Shown: positions 23,531 to 36,210 of the stretch, in pieces
Layout of the letters: each line of letters begins with the position of its first letter
Numbering within the stretch: position 1 is the stretch's first letter
NCBI RefSeq assembly: GCF_000346465.2
Contig: NC_034011.1
Span: forward strand, 3,309,508-3,373,507
Source: Prunus persica
Lineage: Eukaryota; Streptophyta; Magnoliopsida; Rosales; Rosaceae
Reading direction: 5' to 3'
DNA: 64,000 nt
Translations under genes and position numbers: made by a program
Notes under the pieces: model-generated
The model's database searches: none
Told to the model about the DNA's origin: nothing
Seen by the model: the letters and a program-made list of their open reading frames with translations, nothing else

Positions 23531-26500
23531 CAGTAAGGGATACTAAGTAAGGAGTGCCTTCATGATTTCAACAACTTGTTGTCCTTTTTAATTTCGATAT
23601 TGTTCAAATTACGCAAAGATTTGCTTCAAATGATTACTGATAGAGAACCGAAACAAGTTTCGGGAGAGTTGGTTGTGATTATATAGACAAGTATAGATTT
23701 TTGGAGAGTGAGTTACTACAGAATTCAGAATTCAATTACATGTGCAACTTCCATGTTTGATTTAATAAGTGTGTTGTCAATTGCATCGAAGGATTTCACA
23801 AGATTTGGGTTTGTTATATGTACTGTGGTTTCAGCTAAAGTATGATTGTTTTCTATAAGTTTGAAATGCAGTCCAGAAATGAAAGTGTTATTATGCACAA
23901 GTAGAGTGATTGGTTCAGATTGATTGTCATAAGAATTACATTTTCAAAAGTAATTGACAACATGGAGAGTGATTGAGTTGTCACATAAAAGATCCCTTGA
24001 TCCTTCTACTTTCCCATATCAAATACAACCAAATGTGAGAGCCCTTGTTTTTCTTTCTGCAATTTGCATAAGTTATGGCTGGAATATGCCTAGTTTGAGT
24101 GAGAAATTTAATGCTTGGCAAGGACTCCAGATTCTTGTTATAGCCATCCTACCCCACTTGCAAAAAGACAAATACTAGAAAGGGTGATGTTGATTTCACT
24201 GTTTTGTAAAACCCAACAGGATTTCTTATCTGGTTTTTTTTAAAATCTTTTTTACTTTTTCAATTTTCTTTTCTGTTCTTTATTTTTCACTGAAAAGGCC
24301 CTACTTGACTTTGTAAGCTCAGCTTCATAATTGGACATATGATTGTCCTTTTTTGATGAAGATATGATTGTCCTTTCAATCCTGTTTAGAAAAGATTAAA
24401 TCTTTACATGAAAATTAATCTCTGAACTCCACTTAGGGAACATAAACAAATTATATGCATATGTGGGCATCACCATGAAGTCCCTAAATTAACTTCTGAA
24501 CCCACTTAGGGAACATGATGCAGATGTGGGTATCACCATTAAGGCCAAAAAGCCACAAAAAAAAAAGAAAAGAAAGAATAGTATCACCATTATTACTAAT
24601 ATAATAACCAGATGGTAAACATATAAATAAATTAACAATATGGTCACTTCATTCACACCTAGTTGATTGAAAGGACCAGATGCATTACTATCAACCTTGC
24701 CTGCAGAAGTATTGTGAAAGAGTAAATCATTACCTTCAAATAATGAAAAGCAGATGAGAAAAGCTTTTGCTGGGCAGTTTCTGTCGCTTAAGGATTGAGA
24801 GAATAATTCAGTTAAACGACGATATGTGTTTAAGAAATCAAAACTGGCCATCAAAATTGGACATATACTATTTTTTACTGACTTAGATTTTTCTCAAAGC
24901 AAAACAATAGTTACATGAAGATAGTAGTTTTGATCAAAATAGACCAGACTGTGATGAAATGGTTCATAGGTCAACTTCACAAGTGAGGACACATATTTAG
25001 AAGTTTTAGACAGTATCTCCAATTCGTTAAAGTTTGACTTCTCTCAACATGCATGGCCTACGAGGCCAAAGGTGGTGCATTGTGATTGGTCCACAAGCTG
25101 CTGACGTGGGAGGAAGACCCCTAACAAAGGCAGGAAATCAGGATGCCACCAAAAGCTGTGAAATTTGGTTGATGTCATTTGATGTGGATTCTCTGCAAGT
25201 GAAATTGGAAAGCAACAAAGCATGGCCAACGTTTCTTGAATTGTGAGTAAAAACGTAAACTTTCTTTCATTGGGGGGGTTGCCATGAAGAGAAGCAACTC
25301 AGTCTGGTGGGTCACTTCTCTCAAATCCCTTTAATTTGTTTGTGTCATTTTCTCTGGCCTACATTGTAATTTTGTTTCATGGGGTACAGATTATCAGTCC
25401 TTCTGATCGATTTCAGAAGAATTCAAAACCACTTTTGTTTTTGGGTTTTTACCTTTGGTTGCAAAATTTGCAAATCAAATAAAAAGCTGATTTGTCTTTG
25501 GTTTACATTCAATAATTGATAAAGTTTTCAACTCCTTTATGCATTTCATAAAAAAAGAATACAGCTATGGGTCCAATCCAATATTCGCATCATGTTTTGG
25601 TCACTACATTTTGCAACATGAAAATTTTGATGAGATTTGCAGGTTAAAAGTCATCTTTCCAACCCCAAAAAAAACAGGGATCTTCTAGCCAATCCAAGTG
25701 CTTGTGGTTGCAAAATTTGATTTCAGCCTCTGATTTTCTGTAGTTGTTACTTGTATTCTGTCATGCATATAAAACCTAGAGAGGATTGAAAGGACAGTTG
25801 TTGGAGCTTTCATTCACTTAACTAAGCATTATGTGTTTGAAGTTTAAACCTTGCTCTGGCATGCTTGAATCTTATATCCTTTTCCTTTTCCATCTTTTCA
25901 GTATTTCAGAATTTCAGAGGTTAGGTTGCAAACACAACATATAGAAGAGGAGAAGGTATGAAGGAGAAAAACTTGTATATCGCGGGGATATCCGTTAATT
26001 AACTTCATATTCTTCTCCTAATCAAGGAGAATGGATGTCAAGAAACTAGAAAGAAGTAGAGAGGGGGTGGGTGGTGGTTAATAACAAGAACATTGAGATC
26101 TTTACCATTTAAAATTTGATTTGAGTTTGTCAAACAATATTTTAAATGACAATGACCCATACCAAAATCAATATTCTATTGATAGAAGACAAGGAATGAC
26201 CTAGTCATTCTTTCATGTTCTTCATTTGATTCCCCAATGAGTAGGGATAAAAACAAAAATCTCTTGCAGCTTGTGTCCTTTGATGGCTCAACAAATAAAG
26301 CAAAAGAGTCTGTTGCAATTAATTGTTGCATGTGCAACAATAAATCAAGAATCTGGTTTGGTCCTATCTCTTCCATCATAAGCATTCCAAACTCTTACTT
26401 TTTCTATCAGAAGCAACCAATAATACTTGGGTGCTTTGCAGCAGACTGTTTCATCACAAATAAGAATTGCCTTAAGGTTTTATTCTATCTTGAAATATTG

Positions 26501-26618
26501 CATTTCTGCTTGTCCATTTGAGAGAGCTATCCCCAATTCAATAATAACCTCTGGAAAAAAAAACATTTTCATAAATAGATTCATTCTAACATGACATTTT
26601 ATACAAAAGCTCTTAAAA
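23531..26618. other. Long intergenic stretch, no supported gene
   Basis: The first 200-300 bases are the probable 3' untranslated region of the IQD gene. The rest is AT-rich with short frames only. A plausible TATA box (GCATATAAAACC) lies near 25767, followed by C/T-rich DNA, but no protein is recognisable after it. A non-coding transcript cannot be excluded. Confidence 0.45.
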
Positions 26619-26712
26619 GAGCCTATTTGAAGATAATAACCCTCAACTAACTACTCGTCATTTTCTAATCCCTCAAATGGATAGTTGAGGAATTTTCTCT
26701 CCAAACAGGCTC
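26619..26712. mobile_element. Possible short MITE
   Basis: The ends GAGCCTATTTGAAGA and, inverted, GAGCCTGTTTGGAGA form an imperfect inverted repeat. The interior holds a further palindrome (CCTCAACTAA ... TAGTTGAGG). I could not find a convincing target duplication, so this is tentative. Confidence 0.3.
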
Positions 26713-26830
26713 GTTTTTTAATAAAAAAAAGTAACTTGACATGTTTTATAAAGCTGATTTAAGTTATCAACATCCTCCATGGCGCTTGCTTTCACTAGTT
26801 ATGTAAATTGGACAACTATTGACACAGTTC

Positions 26831-26935
26831 CAAGTCCTTCAACTCCGACATGTGTTTCGTGAAGCAAATATGGTAGCAGATGAGTTGGCTAGCTTTGTAT
26901 ATGGTTTGGTAACTTTCCTAATAGTGTGGCTCTAA
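26831..26935 (+). mobile_element. Fragment of a retrotransposon RNase H-like domain
   Basis: The forward frame from 26831 reads QVLQLRHVFREANMVADELA and then SFVYGL before a TAA at 26935. HVxREANxVADxLA is the hallmark of the RNase H-type domain at the end of plant LINE reverse transcriptases and related proteins. Only 34 codons remain, with no upstream reverse transcriptase. Confidence 0.55.
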
Positions 26936-28620
26936 GTCTTTTGTACGATAGTAGGCAATCAGGGATCCAAAGAAAAAAAGCTGATTAAATTTAAGTCCTC
27001 AACTTTGTTCAAAAGTAACTTTTCTGTCGCACACTGCTTCAAATTTAAAACATGTGGGCTAGTTCTTACAATTTTTTTAAGTTAAAAGAAAGAAGAAGAA
27101 CATTGGAATTGGATCTTCTTTTTAATTATATATAAATTCACGTGTCTTGGCAATAGTATCTGTATTATTAATGGCCATCAGTGTCCAAATTAATTGGGAT
27201 TAGACTGGTTTTTATTAATTTCATACAGCTCAAGCAACAAATTTGTACTTCAAACATTATTATATAGAAGAATATATTCCTCCTCAAGATTCCATCGAGC
27301 AAAAACAAAGCAATTAAGTATTATATCTCAAGAACGAATCCTTAAACAGAACGTAAAAGCCTACTTTTACCAATTGCTTTTCATCATTTTTCAACATAAT
27401 GGAGCCCCAAAAGTGGTGATTCTCCATCTCTTTCAACGAGTTGTTTTGTCTATATCCTCTTCATGATCCAAGATAACTATAAACCTAGAAAAAAAAAATT
27501 ATCATGTTCAGTTCTCTTTGAGAAAACCCTAAAAATTACTAGTTGCCGCCCCCTTTGGGGTCCTCGGCCACCCTTCCTACTCGATCCCCTTTCTTCTCAT
27601 CTCATCCCCTTTCCTCTTTCGTGATATCAAAGATAACTATAAACCTATAATGGCACAAATAGTTGTTAGCTATGCATAATTGTCATTAATTACCAGAAGA
27701 TTACCAAAATGGACGTGTTTATTTGTGTTTACCAAATGCCCTTAATTTTAAAATAGATTTGTGTTTATTTGTTACTTATTTAATGTTCTCCAAAACCCAA
27801 AGGCCTACCTTAACTTGTGTCAGGGATCAAACTCAGTTTGTCAGCGCATTCAGTTGATGAACAGACATGCATGATAAGAAAACTTCGGATCAAACTCAGT
27901 TTGTCATTCGCAGACATGAGCTTAACTAAACTGGATAGAGCGGATGTGCTCCCCACTATTTACTCGAGTTCGAATCTCCATCTCCTTACCCAATTGATTA
28001 GATATTTTACAACCATACAAGAATTTTATTTGAGGAAGACAATTAGGAACACAACAATCAAAGGAGAAAGCTGTGTGGTTTTTGAACAATTTTTTTTAGG
28101 TAAGTTCCTAAAGATCACAACATGTACAACTTTAATTTCTCAACTTATCTGTTCACATAAAATGACCGTCTGTGGTTAGTGGTAATGCTAGACAGCTGCA
28201 GATTAGTGTACTTGGGTTGACTCTTATTGTAATTAAATCTATGATTAGTGTTGGATGGGATCATTAATCTTGGTTGATTGCGCGGTTCTCGTGGATGTTA
28301 CTATGTTAGCTTTGTTTGCTTAAGAAGCAAGAAAAAAAAAACACTCGGACATTTCAATCCATTTTAATATTATTACTTTCTTTCACTCAAATCCAAATCA
28401 CACCCTGCTAATGGTAATGACTGAACTTGATCTTCTCTGGGGAGATAAGCCGAGAGTGGGGCCTGCATATACAGAGGCTCTGCATGTGAGACACGTGTAC
28501 ATGCCAGCCCATCCCTGAGTGAGCAAAGGAAGAACCCATTATAAGCCATACAAGTCTAGCAGAAGGATGCTGCAGTTTTTAGCCCTTTGCCACAAACCCT
28601 AAATTAAGGGGCCACCACCA
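26936..28620. other. Intergenic DNA upstream of the MYB gene
   Basis: No supported gene. A direct repeat (GGATCAAACTCAGTTTGTCA near 27825 and 27886) lies just before the SINE-like tract. The last few hundred bases belong to the MYB promoter. Confidence 0.45.
27905..28030 (+). mobile_element. Possible tRNA-derived SINE
   Basis: An A-box-like tract (ACTGGATAGAGCGG) is followed about 35 bases later by a B-box-like GAGTTCGAATCTCC, the arrangement of an RNA polymerase III promoter in tRNA-derived SINEs. There is no clear poly(A) or T-rich tail and no target duplication that I can fix, so limits are approximate. Confidence 0.35.
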
Positions 28621-28760
28621 TATAAATATATTGCTAGCTATAGTACTGCTCCAAACATTAAATTCACCACCTCACTGTACTTGCACTTTCATGTCATGCA
28701 TCCATTTTTCTCTCTTTTCTAACTAAGTCACACTAGCTACATTTTCACTGTTTCTTTTTG

Positions 28761-28813
<53 letters not shown>

Positions 28814-28984
28814 AAGTTGAAATTTAAGCTAGAGATAAAGAGCTAGCTAGCTAGCTAGCTTTCTTTTTCTATAGTAATCTCTTTTTCCTTTTGTTTTGTA
28901 ATTGTATATATACACAATACTTATCTTCTTTTGCCATTGGCTGCAATATTAGTACTGCTTTGTGAACGAAAAAGAGAGAGAGAG
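28621..28984 (+). promoter_or_regulatory. Core promoter and long CT-rich leader of the MYB103-like gene
   Basis: TATAAATATA at 28621-28630 is a good TATA box, giving a leader of about 330 bases to the ATG at 28985. The leader contains a (CT)n microsatellite at about 28764-28811, then AGCTAGCTAGCTAGCTAGCT near 28840-28860 and a GA run directly before the ATG. Confidence 0.6.
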
Positions 28985-29117
28985 ATGGGACATCACTCCT
29001 GCTGCAACAAACAGAAAGTGAAGAGGGGGTTATGGTCCCCAGAAGAAGATGAAAAACTCATCAACTACATTACAACATATGGCCATGGCTGCTGGAGCTC
29101 AGTTCCTAAACTTGCAG

Positions 29118-29175
<58 letters not shown>

Positions 29176-30368
29176 TTGTGTGCGATTCTGGTTGCTAATC
29201 CATTTTAATTTGTTACCTAAATTTTCCTATTTTTCTCGTAACTTTTGGGTTTGGTGAATTCCATGAGGCAGGGCTACAGAGATGTGGAAAGAGCTGCAGA
29301 CTGAGATGGATAAATTATTTGAGACCTGACTTAAAACGTGGGAGCTTCTCTCCCCAAGAGGCTGCCCTCATCATTGAACTCCATAGCATTCTAGGCAACA
29401 GGTACATATATTACGTGTAACTTATTTGATTATTTATATCATCACCATCTATATATAGCTTGAGCATCCATCAATTGATGATCATCTCCTCATTATTATT
29501 GTGATATGTTAATTACAATCTTCATGCAAGCAGATGGGCTCAGATAGCCAAGCATCTACCAGGAAGAACAGATAATGAAGTGAAGAACTTTTGGAACTCA
29601 AGCATAAAAAAGAAGCTCATCCCTCATGAAGTTATTCCTGCCTTGGCCTCCTTTTCTCATGATATTCACAACCCTAGTGGTAATTCTGAGGAAAGTTTCT
29701 TCACCCTCACCACAAACCCTAATTTGGGTCCTCAACAAGACCAGCTATTCCTTCCCATTCCAAATCCAATGCCTCAAGGTTTCAATTTTCATGGTGATCA
29801 TAATAACATCAATCTCATCAAGTTAGACCAGACCAATTACGGTTCCAATTTCGTTCATCATTTTCCTCATCCCCTCCAATTGCCATCAAATTCTTCCTCA
29901 TATGAGTCCTCATGGTCTTTAGGCTATCAACCCCATCATCAATTTGATCCCAATCAACATCTTCAAAATTTCAGCATTGATGAAGCAGCTGCACATTATA
30001 ATATCGGTAATGAACTTATGGTTCCAATTAGTATGCCATCATCAGCACCAGCAGTATATGAAAACCCTTCAATTCTACCTACACTGCCTAAATTGTGTGA
30101 GATTCTTGATGGTAATGTTTGTAGGATGCCATGTTACCCATCTGATCCACAAGACCTTGACTCACTTGCCAAATTATCATGTTTTCCATCTACTCATGGG
30201 GCTTATCCTCAAGATCTTCAGTTTCTATCCAGTCAATTGGAGTGCATTGATGCCATACTTTCATTGCCATCATCTTCCTCATCATCATCCCAGTTATCGG
30301 TATCTTCATCCTTGTCACCTTTATCGAGCACCCAATTTGTCGCAAACTCTAATGTTTTGGAAGCCTAG
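28985..30368 (+). CDS. MYB103: R2R3-MYB transcription factor, MYB103-like, 3 exons, 365 residues
   Basis: Exons: 28985-29117, 29272-29401, 29534-30368; all junctions GT-AG. The DNA-binding region starts [21 protein letters not shown]2 has Trp17, Trp37 and Trp57; R3 has Phe70 in place of the first Trp, then Trp89 and Trp108, with [13 protein letters not shown] in the recognition helix region. The intron positions are those typical of plant R2R3-MYB genes. The R3 sequence [20 protein letters not shown] and the N-terminus match what I know of Arabidopsis MYB103, a secondary-wall regulator in fibres and vessels that promotes syringyl lignin and cellulose genes. The C-terminus is Ser, Asn and His-rich and presumably activating. 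The frame is open upstream of 28985, but the first ATG is the family start. The first intron opens with a long CT microsatellite. Confidence 0.9.
29118..29172. repeat. (CT)n microsatellite at the 5' splice site of MYB intron 1
   Basis: The intron begins GTTCTCTCTCT and continues as CT dinucleotides to about 29171, so repeat-length change occurs immediately next to the donor. Confidence 0.9.
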
Positions 30369-31581
30369 CTAGCTAGACATGGTAATAAATTCAAATTAGG
30401 TTTTTTGTATGGTTGGAACTTGGATTTATATTCATAAACCTGAAAAATGCATATATTTATTTCTTGACATTTGCATAAGGTGACGCTATTCCCATTACTA
30501 GAAAACCTAAATGTTGCTAGTTTAGGCTCCTTGGGGAGTAATGTTTGTTGAAGCCCCATATCTACCTCCTTTCACATGTTATTATATTCCCATATTTATT
30601 TGTATTCCATTTATGCTAGCACCTGCTTCATTATTATTTTGTATATGACAACACCAGATAAAGACAAATCGCCCAACCTTAAAAATGAGATTTAGGCCAA
30701 AAATTGACTATACATCCGCAAATAAATAAAAATTAAAGACAATTAGCTCTTAATCTAATTATACTTCTTTTTTCAATATCGAAAAATAAAAAGATATTCA
30801 TTATCGAAAAATAAAAAGATATTCACACTTCAAAAACCCCACCCTATTAATAAGAAAAGAAAAAATGCTAAAAGGTAAATAACCATATTTGGTTTTAATA
30901 ATCTTTTGTTTATTTATTTATTTATTTTGTCGAATGGCTTTAAATCATCTATGATTTCCTAATGGATTAGTCATATTGGCATCTCCCACCACATATCGTG
31001 ATCCTTCCAGAAAATAGTAATTTAAACGATGTGTCGTTTTAGTGAAGAATGCAATCACGTCCCCTGTAAAATTACAAATCACAGTCCCATCAAGTGTGTA
31101 CGGCATAAGGGGCTTTTACTCTTCACAAGCATTTTGCAAATTCTATTCAGACATTCAAAAGAAGTGCAAGGGTTTTTGTAAGCTGTGCTTCCGTCTCTTG
31201 CTATTATTGTAACTCAGTCACAATACAGGCCAGTATTCATAAGCATGGCCTCGCTTTTCAAGACTGTTGTTCGTACAACAGCGACGACATGCCAAACCGG
31301 AATCACCCAAGAAAAAAAAATGCCAACTATTAAACTCAAAACATTATGAAAATATGAGGTAACAAGAAATTTCTGACAAGCATAAATACATGGAACGTGA
31401 TTTAATAGCTGGAACCCTCAAGGTTGCGAGAAGAAAATGTCATCGAACAAATTCTGTTACCAGCTAAGAAGCCTCAGTACAACAAGGCTAAGCAACTACA
31501 AAAAGAACAAACATTACCATGATCCAAGGTAAAGCTTCTAGACTAGGTTCCAAGGCAAGACTAGGCCAGAGAAAGAGATGC
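30369..31581. other. Intergenic DNA between MYB and bL34m genes
   Basis: Holds the 3' regions of two converging genes. A perfect 23-bp direct repeat (ATCGAAAAATAAAAAGATAT plus TCA) lies at about 30777-30826. No other gene is supported. Confidence 0.5.
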
Positions 31582-32071
31582 TAAGCTGTAACTCTTGATC
31601 GACCCTTCGCTATTCTTCTAGCAATTACTCTCCGTCCACCCTTGGTTGCCTTGCTGTTCATGTGAATAAATATTATGTTAGTCATGCATGGAAAATCTAC
31701 TGATAACTGGTTTATCTTTCTTGCCAAGTTGAAACTTGAAAAATACGAGGAGAAACTGATAGCATTAATCTACTGATTACTGGCATATTTTAATGACCCA
31801 TTATCCAGAGAAGTGAATCACATCATGTAATATGCTGAAACTAATTTTGCCCATCACTGAAAAGAAGTAAAATGATCTCAAAATAGTATTGGGAAATCGG
31901 GAGCCCTTAAATCAAACACCTTTCACTTTTTCCTTCACAAACGGATAAACCTTAAATTTGCATTATATATCTACTTGCCCATAACTAAAATCATAATACT
32001 AATTCCAAAAGGCAGCCTAAAACTACACGTCAAAAGAAAGATCACTAGTGAGAGTGTGTATGTGTGTGACG

Positions 32072-32102
<31 letters not shown>

Positions 32103-33755
32103 CCGAGCAAAAAATCCATGGTTCCTCTTGCGTCGGATGGTACTAGGCTGGAACGTCCGCTTTGGAAATAATAGCATTGGCTCTGATGATGAAGAATCAT
32201 CTCCTGAGGAATAAAATATATACCATTTAAGCAGGGCCAAAAGGAAACAAAATTGGAGTCACTGTCAAATTACTTTCTGTACAAGTTGACTATTATCCTG
32301 TTGGCATAGTCGGTAGACATTATCTTTAGGACAAAGAAGTTTTTCTTTTGGGTACTTAAAACATCAGACGTTGGGCTCCCAGTCTACTATGACAATCATA
32401 ATTTAACAGAGGAAGAAATAAAAGAACCGCACAATGTCAAAAAACAAAAAAATTACACAAATCTGTTCTGAACTACACAACTTGACACCAATATGGAAGT
32501 GAAATGAAACGTCTTATTTCGTAACACTAGAAGAATTCACTCTCCATCTACAAGGTTCTCCCAGAAAACATTATATAGCGCAGAAACAATTACTTTTTGT
32601 CCAGCATAAGCCTAAACCTATAAATCACATCGCATGAACACCTAGCTAGCATTAGGATTATGAAATGATGTAGATTTGTTGTTCCTGTTAAAACTCAAAT
32701 ATTAAACTTTAGAAACCAATCTACTGAATTTAAGCATACGTTCATTCTCTATGTGATGGTCATGACAGATTATCAATCTATCATAATTAAAGCGACTAAT
32801 AATAGTTAAACCCCATCTTTAAGATTAGGAACATTAGGTTCCCATCATTTTTCCAATAAAATCAGAAAAAGAAATGACAAAGAAAATATACTTGTGTGCC
32901 TAAAAACATAAATATGCCAGTTACAAAACAAACTGCTTCGTGCAAATTACATTAAGCCTCAAGAACAAAATCCATTAAATTGTTAGAAATCCCAGCTTAT
33001 GAGACTAAATAAGTTTCAGATTCCCAACCCATCAAATTTTATCAAATGGGAACCTCTAGGTGGGCACAAATCAGAGGTATGAGAACTGCCAATGGAGGGC
33101 CCACTTACAAGCTAAATTTTCTTCAACCCAGAACATAAGGTGTAATACTAGTGAAACGTTTATCCTGTTTGAAACTAAAACTGAAATTGATGAACTCAGT
33201 CCACACAAAATTTTTTTAATAAAAATAAATCCAAGCCTATTCACCATTATGGCTGCTGTGTCTCGAAATTTCTCAACTTAAAGTGCAGATATTTACAATC
33301 TAAATAAAGCTGTAAGCTTTGTACAGTCCTGAAAACGCACAAATCATCAAAACTGTTGATTTTAATATATTTCCGACATTTTCTCAGCAACCAAACTGCC
33401 GATTAGTCCAATAGACTGGGAAAAAAAGGGTACAAACATACCGTACAATCCAAAAATGAGCATAAACCAATAGAGAGAGAGAGAGAGTACCGTCAGGTAA
33501 GAAGAACGGGAGATAAGGGAGGCCAAAAGGGTACACGAGCCCTTCATAGGAGACCCGTTTCAGCGATTCGGCGTCGTTTTGGGGCAAACGGAAGGAGGTG
33601 TCGAAGTTTGAAAGAGATGGGAATAGCTTGGGAGTGATTTCGAGGCCGTGAGATACAATCTGGTGATTCGAATTCGGGTTCGGGTGTAGCAATGGTTTGG
33701 ATAAGATCCGGTTCATTAGGGAAGCTCCAGTTCGAATTAGGGTTTTGGACGCCAT
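31582..33755 (-). CDS. Mitochondrial large-subunit ribosomal protein bL34m, 3 exons, 145 residues
   Basis: Exon 1 33491-33755 (ATG at 33755), exon 2 32104-32203, exon 3 31582-31654, spliced in frame to 145 residues. The first 88 codons encode a Ser/Arg/Leu-rich, acid-poor N-terminus (MASKTLIRTGASLMNRILSK) that fits a mitochondrial presequence and a plant-specific extension. Exons 2 and 3 encode the bL34 core: KRTFQPSTIRRKRNHGFFAR joined to KATKGGRRVIARRIAKGRSR, ending VTA. bL34 is a short, very basic protein of the large ribosomal subunit bound to 23S-type rRNA; with the presequence it should act in mitochondria (a plastid location is less likely from the presequence but cannot be excluded). 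Both introns begin with CT-dinucleotide runs directly after the donor GT. Confidence 0.9.
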
Positions 33756-35079
33756 TTCTTTGAAGAAGATGGAGCTAATTCTGCTAAACCTATGTAGCGA
33801 TTAGAGAGACAGGGGAGGAGTGTACGTGGACTTCAAAGTGAAAACAGAGCGAAAAGGACGACATCAATTTTATTGTCGTTGGATACAAACATAAGTTACA
33901 TTTACATAACAAAGAGTAGGCAACTATCTTTCGCCAAAAAAAAAGAAAAAAAAAAAAGAGAGTAGGCAACTATACTTTCTTTTTAAGTTCAAATTCCACA
34001 TTGTTCTTCGGAAGTCACGATAACCTACATTGTTCCTTTGGCTAACATTTTGTATTTCACTTTTCCCCTTATCATCAAGTTTGTTGAAAATTTCGTGAAA
34101 ATTGATAGCGTTGCTCCTACGTAATTTCTTCGATTTTTTGTCACGTAGGAGTCATATCAACTATTTAAATATAATTTTTAAGGGGCTTAACGGAGGGAAT
34201 AAAATGACATACCAAACCTTTGTTATAGAAATAATATTAGATTTGACCGTACTTTTAAGGGCATTACAACAATTAAGAAAAAAAAACAACCTTTTTTTTT
34301 TAGTAGGGGAGGTGAGAATAAACTGTAGTTATTATGGCGGCCCAAATTTTATTATCACACACGTTTTAGTTATGGAAGTCACAAAAATGCCCATACCTAC
34401 CTGCCCTCAACTCAACCACTCATGAGTTGGACCAAAGCATCATCACAAATTACTCATTTTGTACGGTCTTAACCTATTTTGATAGATGGCATGAAAATTA
34501 CAATAACATTGGACCTAAAAATTTGTTTAAGCCCTATATTAAAAATAAAACAACAACAAATCCTTTCCCTTCGAATCACTAAATATATTTTGTCTTTACA
34601 TAATTCCTTGGACATGTGGGTGAGTATTAGAATGCCAACAAGTAATTAGTCTAGCGATATCTCTCTTTTCAAGATCGAATCAGCTTACTTATATTGATAA
34701 ACCAAAAACTAATATAAGAACCCTTGAGATTAATTGTTGCTAATCGCTCTTTCATTGCCATGTGGTGGTGCTTTATTCTAGGATGCTAATTAAATTTCTT
34801 GGTCACCCTAATCCATTCAATAACGTCCTGACCAGAATTTTAGTCACTCTTTACTCCTCATAACCTGCCCTAGCCTGAAAACCATTTTTTCTCCATTTGG
34901 TTGTTTGCTTGTTTTTTTTCTTCCCCTTTATGTTTTAATTTCGTTGCAAAATTTCATTCCTTTGCTTTGCGAATCACCAACATAAAAAATGAGTCATTGC
35001 ATTTTCTGCAAAAATTAAACAAATCCATCTCTAACTTAAATTCATTATACCTCTTTTTTTTTTTTCTTTTTCTTTCAGG
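33756..35079. other. Intergenic DNA; promoters of bL34m (left) and F-box gene (right)
   Basis: No supported gene. The F-box gene at 35080 is preceded by a T/C-rich tract ending TTTCTTTCAG|G just before the ATG, which looks like the acceptor of a leader intron, as in the F-box gene at 52519. A small inverted repeat (CTCCTACGT ... ACGTAGGAG) lies near 34110-34150. Confidence 0.45.
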
Positions 35080-36210
35080 ATGTCTTCCAAACCAGGTTTT
35101 AACAAAGAAGTCTTAATGGACATCCTTCTCAGGCTACCTCCGAAGCCCCTCGTTCGGTTTCTTTGCTCCTGCAAATTCTGGAATGATTTGATTAGCAGCT
35201 CACTTTTTGTTACAACACATTTTAATTTAAATGCAACAAGACGTGACAACATTTTTCTACTTTGCCTCCACCACCAAGATTTTGAACGTAAATTCGATGT
35301 TGACGACCCTTTTGTGAAACAAGACCTTCAGTGGTCACTTTTTTCCAATGAAACATTTGAGCAGCGTTTCAAGTTAAAGCATCCCTTAGGGAGCACAGAG
35401 CATTATGGGATATACGGTTCAAGCAACGGGGTACTTTGCATTTCGGATGAAATATTGAAACCCAAGAGCCGTATACACATATGGAACCCAACCATCGGCA
35501 AGTATAGGACTGTTCCGTTGAGCATCACCGACGACACGAAATTTGGCTACATTGCTCTCCAATTCGGGTTCCACCCCGGGGTTAATGACTACAAGGTTGT
35601 GAGGATGATGTGCATGGACAACAAAGCATTCGCCGTCGAGGTTTATAGTCTTGCCACAAACTCTTGGAAGATGATTGAAGATGTTCCTCCATGGTTAAAA
35701 TGCACTTGGGAGCATCATCAAAGCACATTTTTGAATGGAGTTACATACACCATTATTGATAAATGCCCTATAATCACCATTGTGTCCTTCGATTTGGGTA
35801 GCGAAAAATTCGAAGAGTTCGTACTTCCTGATGCCATTTGGGGTATATGGGGGTTACAGATTGGCATTTACAAGGAACAAATTTGCTTGCTCTATGGAAA
35901 TTATTGCTGCGAGGAGGAGGGCATGGATAAAAATGATTTTTGGGTTCTACAAAAGAAAGGGTGGAAAAAATTGAGGCCCTTTGTTTTTTCTTCTGATCGC
36001 TGCTATTCAACAATGGGGATCAGTGTTGACGATGAACTCTTACTCGAAAAGAATGATTTCACAGTGGGTGCAGCAGATTTGTATTTGTGTAATTATGAAT
36101 CCAGGCAGATTCGTGAAACAGGTATTAAGTTGGCCTACATGCGTTATGGCCAAAATGAATTATTGTTTGCAATTACTTACGTAGAAACTTTAGGTTTTCT
36201 CGATTATTAA
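35080..36210 (+). CDS. F-box protein with FBA_1-type C-terminal domain, 376 residues
   Basis: Single exon. Residues about 7-50 form the F-box (FNKEVLMDILLRLPPKPLVR, then CKFWNDLISS), which binds the Skp1-like subunit of an SCF ubiquitin ligase. The rest is the F-box-associated domain found in the CPR1/S-locus-F-box-like group, with YGSSNGVLCIS, HIWNPTIGKYRTVP, FGFHPGVNDYKVVRM and FAVEVYSLATNSWK as its regular landmarks. The target is unknown. It is closely related to the disrupted F-box gene read on the opposite strand from 51068. A splice acceptor appears to lie one base before the ATG, suggesting a leader intron. Confidence 0.9.
   Translation: MSSKPGFNKEVLMDILLRLPPKPLVRFLCSCKFWNDLISSSLFVTTHFNLNATRRDNIFLLCLHHQDFERKFDVDDPFVKQDLQWSLFSNETFEQRFKLKHPLGSTEHYGIYGSSNGVLCISDEILKPKSRIHIWNPTIGKYRTVPLSITDDTKFGYIALQFGFHPGVNDYKVVRMMCMDNKAFAVEVYSLATNSWKMIEDVPPWLKCTWEHHQSTFLNGVTYTIIDKCPIITIVSFDLGSEKFEEFVLPDAIWGIWGLQIGIYKEQICLLYGNYCCEEEGMDKNDFWVLQKKGWKKLRPFVFSSDRCYSTMGISVDDELLLEKNDFTVGAADLYLCNYESRQIRETGIKLAYMRYGQNELLFAITYVETLGFLDY

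Noticed and set aside
25760..26000. A microRNA or trans-acting siRNA precursor downstream of a TATA-like box
   Set aside because: I could not find a convincing hairpin or a known microRNA sequence.
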